Positions 1-9,067 of a stretch of 35,048 nt of DNA are shown here, piece by piece. Position numbers and translations under genes: made by a program. The stretch is taken from positions 1 to 35,048 of the forward strand of contig SXIK01000128.1 in NCBI GenBank assembly GCA_005772855.1. The letters are read 5' to 3'. Every line of letters starts with the position of its first letter. The first letter of the stretch is position 1. The stretch is from Planctomycetia bacterium (lineage in GTDB: Bacteria > Planctomycetota > UBA8108 > SXIK01). The notes beneath the pieces were generated by a model. It worked only from the letters and a program-made list of their open reading frames with translations. It made no database searches and was not told the DNA's origin.

Positions 1-73
1 AAACGAGCAGCAGACTTGAGATGGTCCTCCTCTGCCCATTCGGAATGTCTCACATCTGGGCGCGCGAGGTATA
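1..73 (+). repeat. Dispersed ~73-bp repeat, copy A (inverted relative to copy B at 34809-34881)
   Basis: Positions 1-73 match the reverse complement of 34809-34881 with five mismatches; the first 51 bases have one mismatch. Read in the sense of the neighbouring gene, both copies lie 3' of a coding region (the small Cys protein here, the OsmC protein at the other end). Inside it are short self-complementary arms: TGAGA/TCTCA as outer arms and CATT/AATG as inner arms. One frame of the repeat (entering from the left and stopping at 78-80) shows mostly conservative changes between copies, so it could be a gene remnant. It could also be a non-coding intergenic repeat. Its place at both extremes suggests the assembly stopped at it. 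Confidence 0.85.
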
Positions 74-145
74 TTCTTGATACTCGGGACAAGACTTTCC
101 ACGCTGACCCGAGACCGTGAAGCTTCTGGGTAGAGCTTGTGAGTC

Positions 146-469
146 TTATTCTTCAGGCTCACCGGATGCGGCAGTTCCATGGCCTTGTCGCTTGAGCCCG
201 CGGATCGGATCGCGCAGATACTGCGTCCAGCACCGAGCGCACAGGTCGAACGAAAAGGTCCGGTGCACTTGGTCTTGAGCCTCCCTGGCGGAGGTCTTTT
301 CCAACTGCGCAAGAAGCTCCTTCATCTCCACTTCGAAGTCCCGCGCAAGATCCTCCTGCGTTATTTCCATGGGGTCGTAAGCCGCGAACCCCTCGACGCG
401 CACCACGTAACGAACGTCGTCCGCAAGCAGGAGAGGCTCTCCACAGCCGTCGCAGACGAGTCCGTCCAT
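146..469 (-). CDS. Small four-cysteine (zinc-ribbon-like) protein of unknown function
   Basis: A 107-residue soluble protein with two CxxC pairs, C6/C9 (CDGC) near the N-terminus and C77/C80 (CARC) near the C-terminus. They are separated by an acidic, probably helical middle (about residues 37-68). Four cysteines in two CxxC knuckles are the usual layout of a structural zinc site, which is an inference here. It starts two bases after the stop of the DUF4340 gene (TAA-GA-ATG, with GGGGAAG upstream as ribosome-binding site), so it is the last cistron of the ABC operon and is probably translationally coupled. It has no signal peptide or membrane segment, so it should be cytoplasmic. I do not recognise a named family. 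A role as an accessory or regulator of the transporter is only suggested by position. Confidence 0.75.
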   Translation of the reverse strand: MDGLVCDGCGEPLLLADDVRYVVRVEGFAAYDPMEITQEDLARDFEVEMKELLAQLEKTSAREAQDQVHRTFSFDLCARCWTQYLRDPIRGLKRQGHGTAASGEPEE

Positions 470-471
470 TC

Positions 472-2358
472 TTACTTCCCCGTGACCTCGTGAAGATGAG
501 CCACGAGCGCCGTGAAAGCCTCCACGGCCTCGGTCTCGATCACAAACGGCGGCAATCCAACGGTCTCGACTCGTCCCAGCGTGTCGCCATGGGGGCCCAC
601 CGGACCTCCCAGAATGAGCTTCCGGAAGGATACGGGGTCGTCGCCCTCGACTCGCTCAAGAATCAGCGCACGCTTCGGGGCTTGAAGCTCGAGGTCATTC
701 CCGACGAGGTCGATGATTCCTGGCTCGTACCGTTTCACTCGAAAGTTCTCCCGTTGAAGCTGCAACAGAAGTTTGTTCACCAGGGCCGAGTTGAGCTCTT
801 TCCCTTGAGCAACTGGGGTCTTCAAGTCCAACATCCACGGCTCACCTGGCTGCACCTGAGCGAGGGACCAATCGGAGACCCCTTCAACAATCCGCAGCTC
901 TCGGACCCGAGCGGGATCGAGGGTTGACAGGTTCTTCTGGCGAAATGAGTGCGCCCCCGCTTCGAACTTCATTGGCAAGTCTGTGCTCACGAGATACGAC
1001 CCGGGCTCGCCCTCAACTCGAGCGGGATAAAGGTTCTGCCCCCGATGCTCGGGTAGCATCGAGATGTCGCCGAGCCGCAGCTCGAGCGTCCTCTTCCCGC
1101 TTGTTCTGAAGATTAATTTTCGCGTTGGCCTTTCGAGTGCTTGGGTCAGGAACTGCTGGATGGTGAGCGATCGATGCCAGCTGACAGCGGCGTCGATCTC
1201 AACCTTGTCGCCGGAAAACAAGACGCTTCCATCCCTGTCGAGCACCTGCCAGGAGTCAGAGTCACCACGAGCACCCTTTTCCTTGATTCTTTTCAAGGTG
1301 CTGTGAACTGTGAGGGACTCGTAGGAGATCTCTTCGACGTCCTCGAGGCCGAAATCAAATACATGACGGCTTCGAAGCTCCTCGTGGCTTTTCAAGAGCA
1401 TCGTCAGCGGCGCCGCCGAGGCCTTGAAAATAAAAGAGCTGAGGGGATGACGCACAAAGACCTCGGCCTCCTTCCCATCCGCAGAAGTGGCGGCTGTCCC
1501 GCCAATCTCCAGCGCCACTCCAAGACGGTCCTTTCGCTGGATCCGCACCTGCGCCCGGGGCGACTTCAGCCCGCAGGCTTCGAGGTCAGCGTCCGTCGCC
1601 GCATCGCGGTGGAAGGTCCCCACGGTCCAGGAGTTCAACTCCCTGAGCAGCTCTTCCACGAGCTGTCGGTCGGCAGCAGCGTCCAGCGGCTCCTTGAGCC
1701 TCCAGCGGTCTGACAGGCCGTCACGGACAACCACCTTGGCGAACCGTGCCCCGCCCAACACCTCGAGCCGAACCGAGTCCGGTGGTGCGATCCCCAGGAG
1801 AGCCCGTGACCTCAAGTCGGTCAACGAAACGAGCAGGCTTCTTCGAAACTCTTTTCGAATCACAAAGGGCGAAGCTTCAGGCTTCGTCTCTCGGGCGTAA
1901 ACGAGGTCAAGCCTGGAATCTGGATGCTCTGCACCGAGCTCAAGCCCAAAGAACTGGCCGTCGCGCGTCTTGAAGGAGAGCGCCAGGTCCACTCCTTTTT
2001 CAAAGGGGTCGGCGCCCTCCCCGGAGGCGACATCCGCAATTCTGAGGAGTTCGGCAATGTCAAACGCAAGCGTTTGCACCCGGGGATGGAATGCCTCAAA
2101 GTGGATCGGATCAACGATCCACCACTCCGGCGGGCTCCCTTCCTTTCGCAACTGGATGGGGCGAGCATCGATGCCTAGCGCAGCGTCCCTCGCGAAGCCG
2201 GGCCTCTCGAGACGCAACTCGACAATCTCGTTCGGATCAAGGTCCGGATAAAGCCGGCCCCGCTGCGTCCAGACAGGCGAACCCGCCTCAAACACCCAGG
2301 CATGGGCCGTGAGCAAGATCGCAATACCCAACAAGATCCAGTTGCCTCGCGCCGACAT
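472..2358 (-). CDS. DUF4340-domain membrane-anchored protein of a Gld-like ABC system
   Basis: A 628-residue protein with one N-terminal hydrophobic segment (about residues 7-22) followed by a long extracytoplasmic region. The opening after the anchor (leucine-rich, with a DLDPNEIVELRLERPG stretch) and the repeated mixed alpha/beta blocks fit the DUF4340 family. That family is typically encoded directly after GldF/GldG-like ABC genes and its function is unknown. It follows the GldG-like gene by one base. Its ribosome-binding site AGGAGG lies inside the 3' end of that gene, seven bases before the ATG. The order ATPase, permease, GldG-like, DUF4340 is the standard arrangement of these loci. The protein presumably sits in the inner membrane with its domain in the periplasm, as a transporter partner. 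The substrate is unknown. Confidence 0.85.
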   Translation of the reverse strand: MSARGNWILLGIAILLTAHAWVFEAGSPVWTQRGRLYPDLDPNEIVELRLERPGFARDAALGIDARPIQLRKEGSPPEWWIVDPIHFEAFHPRVQTLAFDIAELLRIADVASGEGADPFEKGVDLALSFKTRDGQFFGLELGAEHPDSRLDLVYARETKPEASPFVIRKEFRRSLLVSLTDLRSRALLGIAPPDSVRLEVLGGARFAKVVVRDGLSDRWRLKEPLDAAADRQLVEELLRELNSWTVGTFHRDAATDADLEACGLKSPRAQVRIQRKDRLGVALEIGGTAATSADGKEAEVFVRHPLSSFIFKASAAPLTMLLKSHEELRSRHVFDFGLEDVEEISYESLTVHSTLKRIKEKGARGDSDSWQVLDRDGSVLFSGDKVEIDAAVSWHRSLTIQQFLTQALERPTRKLIFRTSGKRTLELRLGDISMLPEHRGQNLYPARVEGEPGSYLVSTDLPMKFEAGAHSFRQKNLSTLDPARVRELRIVEGVSDWSLAQVQPGEPWMLDLKTPVAQGKELNSALVNKLLLQLQRENFRVKRYEPGIIDLVGNDLELQAPKRALILERVEGDDPVSFRKLILGGPVGPHGDTLGRVETVGLPPFVIETEAVEAFTALVAHLHEVTGK

Positions 2359-2359
2359 A

Positions 2360-3904
2360 TCACGTCCTCCTCACATGGTAGACCAGCACACCAGCGGTCA
2401 AGAAAATCCCCGGCAGGAGGAAAATGGGGACCCAAAAAAGATACCGCTCGATCGAGGGATCCGTCCGCAGCGTGCGCTTCGTCCACTCGGTGCCGCCCTC
2501 GGTACTCCTCACTTCATCACCGAGAAGCCACCGCAGACAGTTCATCAGGAAGTCGCGGTTGGAGGACCTCAAGAAGTACTGGTCGCCAAGAAAGGTTGCA
2601 GAGCCCGTCACGACAAGCCTCGTGTCGCGGCGCTGAAATTCGGGTGGCGGCCGTTCCGGAATCACTTGGCTGACGGCAAGGACAAGATCAAAATCAGCCG
2701 GTTTCGGAAGCTCCCGTGAGCCCGGCAGGCCCACGAGATAGTAGTCCACGCCTCGATGCGATACGGCGCTCAGGATTGGCGCAGCATCGAACCCCTTGCC
2801 CTTTCCTCCCGGCACGAGAGGACGAGGCAACTCCAGCTGCACCTCGAACCTCGGGACGTTCACGAAGATGCTGGTCGCCGGATGGCTCCTCGAAAATTGC
2901 CTCGCCGCAACAACGGCGTGGCTGGTCTTCGAAAGCGGCGTGTCGATGTAACTTTGCACCTGTCCTTCCAGCACACGCACCCCCCAATCCTCCAGGCAGC
3001 TCTCAATCCCCGTGCGGCGCACTCCCAGGGCCACAAGCAGCTTGCCACCACGCTCAAGGTAAGCATCGATGACGCGAAGCTCCTCGGGTAAGAAGATCTG
3101 ACTCGCTCCGGCGATGACGAGCACGGAACAATCAACTGGGATTTCCCTGAGTCCAGTAATTGAAAGCGGCCGGCCTTCAAGGCCCTGGCTGTCAAGCTCC
3201 CCCAGAAGCACTCGAATTCCACCGACGCCGACCGCCTTCTCGGAGGTGGGGCGAAACTGCGCCTCGCCTTTGTCTTGCGTGAAATAGACGGCTCTTCGGT
3301 CGACCGTGACGAGACGGTTCAAGGCAGAAGTGATCGCCCGTTCTCCACGGAAGGCCTTCACCTCGGGAACGTCCGTCCCCGGATCACGAACGGAGCCGAA
3401 AAAAGCCAGGTCATTGGGCGTCACGGTCTGACGACGCTCCCTGCCCTTACCCGCAAAGAAAATGAAGCGATTCAGCTGGGAGGACTCGAGCTTGTACTCG
3501 GCCCGGATCCGCTCCCATCGATCGGGGTGTTCCAACACATCCACCTCGGCAGCCACCTGAATCAAGGGCTGCGCCGCCAGGTACTCACTCAAGAGAAGGC
3601 GAGCGCGAGTCAGGACATCGTGCTGAGCGAGGTGATCGGGGTTGTCTCTCAGGAGCAATGTGGGAATCACCACCTCCACCGGCTCGGTGATGAGTTTGAG
3701 GCGCTCCAGCGAGTCTCTCGAGAGGCTCAGGAGCTTTTCCTCCGTCAAGTCGATCCGGACGGGGTGCCTGAAGACGATTCCATTGGCCAGGAAGAGACTG
3801 TAGAAGGCAAGGAAGAGCCCCACGAGGAAAGACAATCGCATGCTCCAACGCTTTCTCGTGCTGAAACTGGCCCGAGCAGCAGTTTTCTTCCCGGTCATCT
3901 CCAT
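2360..3904 (-). CDS. GldG-like ABC transporter auxiliary protein
   Basis: A 514-residue protein with a basic N-terminus, a membrane segment at about residues 23-42, a large extracytoplasmic domain and a second membrane segment at the extreme C-terminus (about 488-508, ending HVRRT). Two flanking helices around a periplasmic domain are the hallmark of the GldG / ABC_transp_aux family. After the first helix comes RIDLTEEKLLSLS, the typical start of that domain. It overlaps the upstream permease gene by 10 bases, so translation is coupled. In Bacteroidota GldAFG supports gliding, but homologues in non-gliding phyla are of unknown function, and the gliding label should not be carried over. The ATG at 3904 could be replaced by the internal ATG two codons later. 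Confidence 0.87.
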   Translation of the reverse strand: MEMTGKKTAARASFSTRKRWSMRLSFLVGLFLAFYSLFLANGIVFRHPVRIDLTEEKLLSLSRDSLERLKLITEPVEVVIPTLLLRDNPDHLAQHDVLTRARLLLSEYLAAQPLIQVAAEVDVLEHPDRWERIRAEYKLESSQLNRFIFFAGKGRERRQTVTPNDLAFFGSVRDPGTDVPEVKAFRGERAITSALNRLVTVDRRAVYFTQDKGEAQFRPTSEKAVGVGGIRVLLGELDSQGLEGRPLSITGLREIPVDCSVLVIAGASQIFLPEELRVIDAYLERGGKLLVALGVRRTGIESCLEDWGVRVLEGQVQSYIDTPLSKTSHAVVAARQFSRSHPATSIFVNVPRFEVQLELPRPLVPGGKGKGFDAAPILSAVSHRGVDYYLVGLPGSRELPKPADFDLVLAVSQVIPERPPPEFQRRDTRLVVTGSATFLGDQYFLRSSNRDFLMNCLRWLLGDEVRSTEGGTEWTKRTLRTDPSIERYLFWVPIFLLPGIFLTAGVLVYHVRRT

Positions 3905-4644
3905 TTCCGAGCCTCCACGGTACGAACCGCAAGAAAGAGGAAAAAGACGGCCAGACTGGCGTACAGAAAGAGATACCTGAGGTCGACGATCCCGCGCGAG
4001 TACTCACCCTCGAAGTGCGACGTGAAGCTCAAAAAGCGGATCCAGCGGCGGGCCTCCAGCGCGTCCTCTGGCACGAGCGACTGTCCCATTTGGAGGAAAA
4101 ACAGGAGGAGGTTCCCGCTGAGGGCGAGGACAGCGGACACAAGCTGGTTGCGGGTCGAGGCCGAGGCAAGGAGGCCCATGGCGTTGGTGAGTAAACCAAG
4201 GAAGAACAGCCCCACGTAGAGGGCCCAGATCGGCCCCCAGTCAGGATCACCGAGGACTTCGAGCATGACCAGGAGCGGCAGCAGGGAGGCCCAGACAATC
4301 GTGTAAAAGGCCTGGGCGGCGACAAACTTCCCAAGCACGACCTGGAACTCGGTCACGGGGGCCGTCATGAGAAGCTCCAGACTCCCCGACCGTTTCTCCT
4401 CGGCGAACAAACGCATGGTCAGGATGGGGGAGAGCGGCAGAATCCAGAAGATTGAAAATTCGAAGAGAGACTCCACCACCATCGTAATCTGGCGAGGTTG
4501 CCCCGTGAGGACGCTGGAGAAAGCATAAAACATGCTCCCGTTGATCACGAGGAAGAGAAAAATGACGATCCAGGCAATGGGAGAGAAGAAGTACGCTCCC
4601 ATCTCCCGCAGGAATATCGCCCACGCCTTCAGGAGGCCGCTCAT
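3895..4644 (-). CDS. ABC-2 type transporter permease, GldF-like
   Basis: A 249-residue integral membrane protein with about six hydrophobic helices. The conserved cytoplasmic stretch EEKRSGSLELLMTAPV, near residues 86-101, is the signature region of the GldF/NatB/NosY-type ABC-2 permeases. It would form the channel driven by the adjacent ATPase. The ATG overlaps the ATPase stop by four bases (ATGA), and its own 3' end overlaps the GldG-like gene by ten, so the three are one translational unit. Its length is normal for GldF. The direction and substrate of transport cannot be read from the sequence. Confidence 0.9.
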   Translation of the reverse strand: MSGLLKAWAIFLREMGAYFFSPIAWIVIFLFLVINGSMFYAFSSVLTGQPRQITMVVESLFEFSIFWILPLSPILTMRLFAEEKRSGSLELLMTAPVTEFQVVLGKFVAAQAFYTIVWASLLPLLVMLEVLGDPDWGPIWALYVGLFFLGLLTNAMGLLASASTRNQLVSAVLALSGNLLLFFLQMGQSLVPEDALEARRWIRFLSFTSHFEGEYSRGIVDLRYLFLYASLAVFFLFLAVRTVEARKWR

Positions 4645-5612
4645 GTCCTTTCGCCTCCGACGATCTCCACGAAGACGTCTTCGAGCGTTATGGCCTCGCG
4701 TCGCAACTCCCGCAGGGTCCAGCCACCCCGGGCGACCGCGCGGTAGACAGCCTCGCGCAAGTCGTCAGTCTGGGCCGCCTCCAGCGTAAAGCGGTGGTAG
4801 CCAAAGCGCGTGGAAGCGTCGACCGGCTCCACCCCCGGCGAAAGGGGAGAGGAGAGGACGCGCGCGACTCCCTCGATTTTCCCCAGGGCGCACACGATCT
4901 CGGAGAGCGGGCCACTGATCTCCGCCACGGTCCGCTCCGCCGCCCCATACTTCCGCCTGAGGCTCTGCGCCGTGTCACGCGCCACGATCCGTCCCTTGTG
5001 GATAATCACGACATGGGAGCAGACGATCTCGACCTCGCTCAGGATATGCGTGGAGAGGATGACCGTCCGGTCGCGCCCGACCTCCTTCAGAAGCTGTCGG
5101 AACTGCCGGACCTGTTCGGGATCCAACCCCACGGTAGGCTCGTCGAGGACCAGCACCCTCGGCTTTGCAAGCAGCGCGTCGGCCAGCCCAACTCGCTGCC
5201 GATAGCCCCGAGATAGAGTCCCGATGACCCGGTTCGCAACGTCCTCGATATGGGTGTCCGCGAGCGCCTGTGCCACTGCCCCTCGACGATCAGCGCGGCT
5301 CACACCCTTCAGCCTGGAGCGAAACCGCAAGTACTCCGAAACGCGCATCTCGGGGTAGATCGGAACTCCCTCCGGCAAGTACCCCAGGATCTGGCGCACG
5401 CGAAGGGACTCGGAGCAAACATCGTGCCCGCCAACGCGCACGCTGCCTGAATCCCCGGGGAGGAAGCCGGTCAGGATGCGCATTGTCGTCGACTTCCCGG
5501 CCCCATTGGGCCCGAGGAATCCCAGAATCTGCCCGTCTTCGGCACGGAAGCTCACCTTGTCGAGCGCCCGCACCGGACCAAAGCTCTTCGAGAGCTCCAA
5601 TACTTCGATCAC
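4641..5612 (-). CDS. ABC transporter ATP-binding protein, GldA-like
   Basis: A 323-residue ATPase. The Walker A motif GPNGAGKST is at residues 34-42, the signature is LSRGYRQRVGLADAL, Walker B is VLVLDEPTVGLDP, and the H-loop His is in LSTHIL. A C-terminal extension of about 80 residues follows the nucleotide-binding domain, as in the CcmA/NatA/GldA group. The start is GTG at 5612, preceded by a strong GGAGGAG ribosome-binding site (5623-5629) at ten bases. The first codons (IEVLELSKSFG) match the usual start of the fold. It is the first gene of the five-gene operon and lies 95 bp downstream of rpoN on the same strand. It powers the permease next to it. Confidence 0.93.
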   Translation of the reverse strand: MIEVLELSKSFGPVRALDKVSFRAEDGQILGFLGPNGAGKSTTMRILTGFLPGDSGSVRVGGHDVCSESLRVRQILGYLPEGVPIYPEMRVSEYLRFRSRLKGVSRADRRGAVAQALADTHIEDVANRVIGTLSRGYRQRVGLADALLAKPRVLVLDEPTVGLDPEQVRQFRQLLKEVGRDRTVILSTHILSEVEIVCSHVVIIHKGRIVARDTAQSLRRKYGAAERTVAEISGPLSEIVCALGKIEGVARVLSSPLSPGVEPVDASTRFGYHRFTLEAAQTDDLREAVYRAVARGGWTLRELRREAITLEDVFVEIVGGERT

Positions 5613-5707
5613 GTTGGGTGAACTCCTCCGGTGTGCAACACTGGGAAGACGAAGCCTGCGCCTCGGCGTTGCGAAGACATCAAGGCCTCAGCCTTACCCC
5701 CGGACCA

Positions 5708-7189
5708 TCAATAACTGCGCCGCTCCCTCGAGGAGGCAATCGATTCGGCCTCGCGGTACTTCGTGACGGTCCGACGTGAGAGCTTGATATTCGACTCGGC
5801 AAGCCTCTTCACGATGTCGATGTCGCTCAAAGGGTTGGCCTTGTCCTCGTTGGCGACGAGCTCCTTGATCCGCTGGATCACACTGCCACGGGCCTCAGTG
5901 GTTCCGTCCGACTTGGAGGCGCCTCCCGTGAAGAAGGTCTTCATGGAGAGGATCCCCCTGGAAGTCTGCATGTACTTGCCGCTGATCGCCCGGCTAATCG
6001 TCGAGACATGAACCCCAACCCGTTCAGCAACTTCGACCATCTTGAGCGGCTTCAGGTGGGAGACTCCGTGATCGAGGAAGTCTTTTTGAATATCGACCAG
6101 CTCCTGCGCAATCCGGCGCAGAGTCGCCTGACGCTGGCGCACAGCCGCAAGGAGCCACTCCGCGCTGTCGAGCTTCTTCTTGAGATACTGCTTTAGCTCG
6201 GGGTTCTTTCTTGAAGTCTTGTAGAGGTCTCGATAGTGCGGTGCGATCTGCAGGCGCGGGAGGTAATCGAAGTCCACCCGGACTTCATAATGCCCCTCGA
6301 CCTCGTCCACAATCACATCCGGCTTGACGAAGCTCGCTGCCTCGCCGCCGAAGAGTTTCCCGGGGAGCGGATTCAAGCTCACAATCGTCTCGACCGCCTC
6401 CTTGACCTCCTCCATCGAGATTCCCAGCGCTTTGGCGATCTTCGGAAGGCGGTTGTGCCCTAGCTCTTCGAGGTGGTCCCGGATAATGCTCTCCTCGACG
6501 GGATACTGCTGCTTGTCGCGATGGAGTTGAAGGAGGAGGCACTCCTTGAGGTCGCGCCCGCCCACGCCCGGGGGGTCCAGAGATTGCACAAGACGCAAGG
6601 CCTTTCCCAGGGCAACGAGTGACGGCTTGGACTCGAGCGACGATTGGATCTCCTCGAGCGAGTACATCAGGTACCCACGATTGTCGATGTTGTAGACAAT
6701 ATCGACGCAAAGATCGGTGATTTGCGATAGCTCCTCGTCGGTGACCTTCCCGAGGATGTGCTCGAATTCGGAGCGGTCGAGCAGGTGCAACTCCTCTTCC
6801 AGATGCTCCTGAAGGCTCGTCGGGCGCCCTTCAGTGTTGCTCAAGGCCTCGAGTTTCTCATCCTTGTCGCCAGCGTAGCTCGAAACACTTCGGGAGGTCG
6901 CGTACTCTTCGCGGCTATAGTCCTGCCAGTCCTCGAAGTGCTTCTCAAAGGACTCCGCAGGTTCCTGGACTGGCTCGGACGCGACTGGCGCCTCGGAACC
7001 CGGCAACTCCTCGGACTTCGTCTTCTCGGTGAGCTCGAGAGTCTCGTTGTTCTCGAGTTCGGTGTCGATCCGCTCTTCAAGATCGAGCGAATTCAGACAC
7101 AGAATCTCCATGGACATGTACATCTGGGGAGATAAGGTCTGAATTTGCCGGATCGCCTGGTGCTGGGAGAACCCCAGTTCCATTCGCAT
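5708..7189 (-). CDS. rpoN: RNA polymerase sigma-54 factor RpoN
   Basis: A 493-residue sigma-54 that binds core RNA polymerase and directs it to -24/-12 promoters, where an AAA+ activator must open the complex. Region I is at the N-terminus (MRMELGFSQHQA, then a QIQTLSPQM stretch). An acidic, variable region II follows (about 50-115). The core-binding domain contains SLDPPGVGGRDLKECLLLQL, and a helix-turn-helix domain lies at about 379-412. The RpoN box reads SRRTVTKYRE (about 471-480), with Ser replacing the usual first Ala. The length is normal. The AAAGGG upstream of the ATG is a plausible ribosome-binding site. It lies between lnt and the ABC operon, and no activator gene is visible in the window. 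Confidence 0.96.
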   Translation of the reverse strand: MRMELGFSQHQAIRQIQTLSPQMYMSMEILCLNSLDLEERIDTELENNETLELTEKTKSEELPGSEAPVASEPVQEPAESFEKHFEDWQDYSREEYATSRSVSSYAGDKDEKLEALSNTEGRPTSLQEHLEEELHLLDRSEFEHILGKVTDEELSQITDLCVDIVYNIDNRGYLMYSLEEIQSSLESKPSLVALGKALRLVQSLDPPGVGGRDLKECLLLQLHRDKQQYPVEESIIRDHLEELGHNRLPKIAKALGISMEEVKEAVETIVSLNPLPGKLFGGEAASFVKPDVIVDEVEGHYEVRVDFDYLPRLQIAPHYRDLYKTSRKNPELKQYLKKKLDSAEWLLAAVRQRQATLRRIAQELVDIQKDFLDHGVSHLKPLKMVEVAERVGVHVSTISRAISGKYMQTSRGILSMKTFFTGGASKSDGTTEARGSVIQRIKELVANEDKANPLSDIDIVKRLAESNIKLSRRTVTKYREAESIASSRERRSY

Positions 7190-7364
7190 TGCAAAGCCCT
7201 TTCCCGTAAGGAGCAGAGGAGGGAGAACTCAAAAGTCGCCCTGATTATAGGAAGGCAGCCTCGCGCTGTCAAGGCGGGCGGGAGTACGTAAACTTTTGTG
7301 GCGCAACGACTAAGACAGGAACTGGGGTGTGGCCCAGGGGCATTACTCGTTCGAGGTGAACAAG

Positions 7365-8966
7365 TTACAATGCAATTTTCTTACCCTGACGGCCCGCCAA
7401 ATCAGCCTTCGCAAGATTCGCGCGTCGGAGGCGGCGCACGATCCACTCCAGGCCGACGAGAACCAGTATCGCAAGTGGCAGGTGGCGCCCCCAGGACCTG
7501 TAGACTGTCGGCAGACTGCGCGGCCTGAGCTCGCTCCAGACTCCTTCTGGCGCAAAGACCTTCTTGCCCCGTTCGAACCGTCCCGTCGCGTGGATCACTC
7601 CGGACGGTCCCATGTTCGCGCACCGCACGAGCGGTGTTCGGTTCTCCACTACCCGAAGGATCAAGACCGAAACATGCTGTGAGATGTGGGCTGTTTGACC
7701 GTACCAGACGTCCTCGGTAATGTTGACAAGGAAATCAGCTCCCCTGGATGACTCGCAGATGTAACCTGGAAGTACGGCCTCGTAACAGATGAGGTTCTTG
7801 AAAGTGGCGTTCCCCAGGCGCATCGGCGGATTGCCTTCGCCGGGCCATAGGGTCCCGATGTTTTGGAATATCTCTCTTCGCCAGCTCTCTGGCAGCCAGC
7901 CGATGCACGGGACATGCTCACCAAAAAGAATCCTCCGATTCTTCTCGTAGAAAAACGGTTGCTTGCCAGGCTCCAGAAAAAATGCGACATTCGAAAACTC
8001 AGGTAGCCGCCCCCGCGCATACCCGGCGCTACCCGCCACCAGGGGCGCGGTGATACGTCGGATGAGTCGCTCCGGTGGCACGTGGCCCTTGTGAAAGAGC
8101 CACGGCGATTCCCGCGGAGTCAGGTTGAAGGGGTACTGGTCGGCACCCTCGGGCCAGACGATCAGGTCCGGCCCTCCAGAGCTCTCAAGGAGCTTCTCGG
8201 TCTCGGAAATGTAGTGCTCAAGGCCCCTGTCACTGCGTTGCGCGGGATCGAGGGCTCCCTGGACGAGGAGCACGCGCAGTGAAGGCGCTTCGCCGGTCAC
8301 GCCAGTGACGTACTCGAGCCGGGAACGGCCATAGAGAAGAGCAGCCGCCAGGAGCACGACCGACACGACGGCCAACCCATACGGCAGGCCGCGCTTCCCT
8401 CGGAGCCAGCCAACCACGGTGAAAACGAGCGCGTTCCAGAGGAAGACCAGCGCCGTTAGCCCACTGGCCCCCAGGAGATCGGCGCACTGGACGATCCATT
8501 CCCGACCATGGAGCGCCCCTCCCAGGTGCCACGGGAAAAGCCGCGGAAAGAGTCCTTCGATCGAGACCCAGCACAGAAGCGCCCTACTGAGGCTCGACGA
8601 GCGGCCCGATGCGCCCAGGAGGCCGCCCAGAAGTGCCCAGGGGATTGAGGCGTAGAGGACCCAGAGAGAAAAAATGAGCGCAGCAACAGGTGAAGGCAAC
8701 CCCGTGAAGCGGCGGATCGCGAGCAATATCCAGCAGAATCCTGAGGACTCGAGTACAAGCCCGGTGCACCAGCCGAGGAGAAGACCCCGACGCAAGCCGG
8801 TCCCCACGCTGGATAAGAAGAGTGGCACCAGTCCGACCCAGACGAGCCCATCGAGTCCCATCTCGGAACCGTACTGCGGAAACGCCAGCAAGAGGAGCAA
8901 CCCCGAGAGAAGAGCCCCGAGGACCTGGAGTATGGATTGGCGCTGGCCGGAGGTCAAAGTGGGCAA
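7365..8966 (-). CDS. lnt: Apolipoprotein N-acyltransferase Lnt
   Basis: A 533-residue inner-membrane enzyme that adds the third acyl chain to the N-terminal Cys of lipoproteins, the last step of lipoprotein maturation in Gram-negative bacteria. About six N-terminal membrane helices are followed by a periplasmic nitrilase-like domain and a C-terminal helix. The catalytic triad is visible: E273 (VWPEGADQ), K342 (YEKNRRILFGE) and C394 (NLICYEA). The positions match E. coli E267/K335/C387 almost exactly. The only in-frame initiation codon after the upstream stop is TTG at 8966, with no clear ribosome-binding site. It diverges from the giant repeat protein, with about 100 bp between the starts. 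Confidence 0.95.
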   Translation of the reverse strand: MPTLTSGQRQSILQVLGALLSGLLLLLAFPQYGSEMGLDGLVWVGLVPLFLSSVGTGLRRGLLLGWCTGLVLESSGFCWILLAIRRFTGLPSPVAALIFSLWVLYASIPWALLGGLLGASGRSSSLSRALLCWVSIEGLFPRLFPWHLGGALHGREWIVQCADLLGASGLTALVFLWNALVFTVVGWLRGKRGLPYGLAVVSVVLLAAALLYGRSRLEYVTGVTGEAPSLRVLLVQGALDPAQRSDRGLEHYISETEKLLESSGGPDLIVWPEGADQYPFNLTPRESPWLFHKGHVPPERLIRRITAPLVAGSAGYARGRLPEFSNVAFFLEPGKQPFFYEKNRRILFGEHVPCIGWLPESWRREIFQNIGTLWPGEGNPPMRLGNATFKNLICYEAVLPGYICESSRGADFLVNITEDVWYGQTAHISQHVSVLILRVVENRTPLVRCANMGPSGVIHATGRFERGKKVFAPEGVWSELRPRSLPTVYRSWGRHLPLAILVLVGLEWIVRRLRRANLAKADLAGRQGKKIAL

Positions 8967-9067
8967 GAGGATACGTGCGAAGAGCCAGTGTTGCCAGGGG
9001 GAGGCGAGCGGAGGCTCTCCCCAGGCCGCCCTTGATTCTTCCCACCCTGACGGTTAACTAATGCCCC

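Noticed and set aside
3275-4219. 314-codon plus-strand frame across the GldG-like and permease genes
   Set aside because: Antisense to two overlapping conserved genes, with no domain and no ribosome-binding site.
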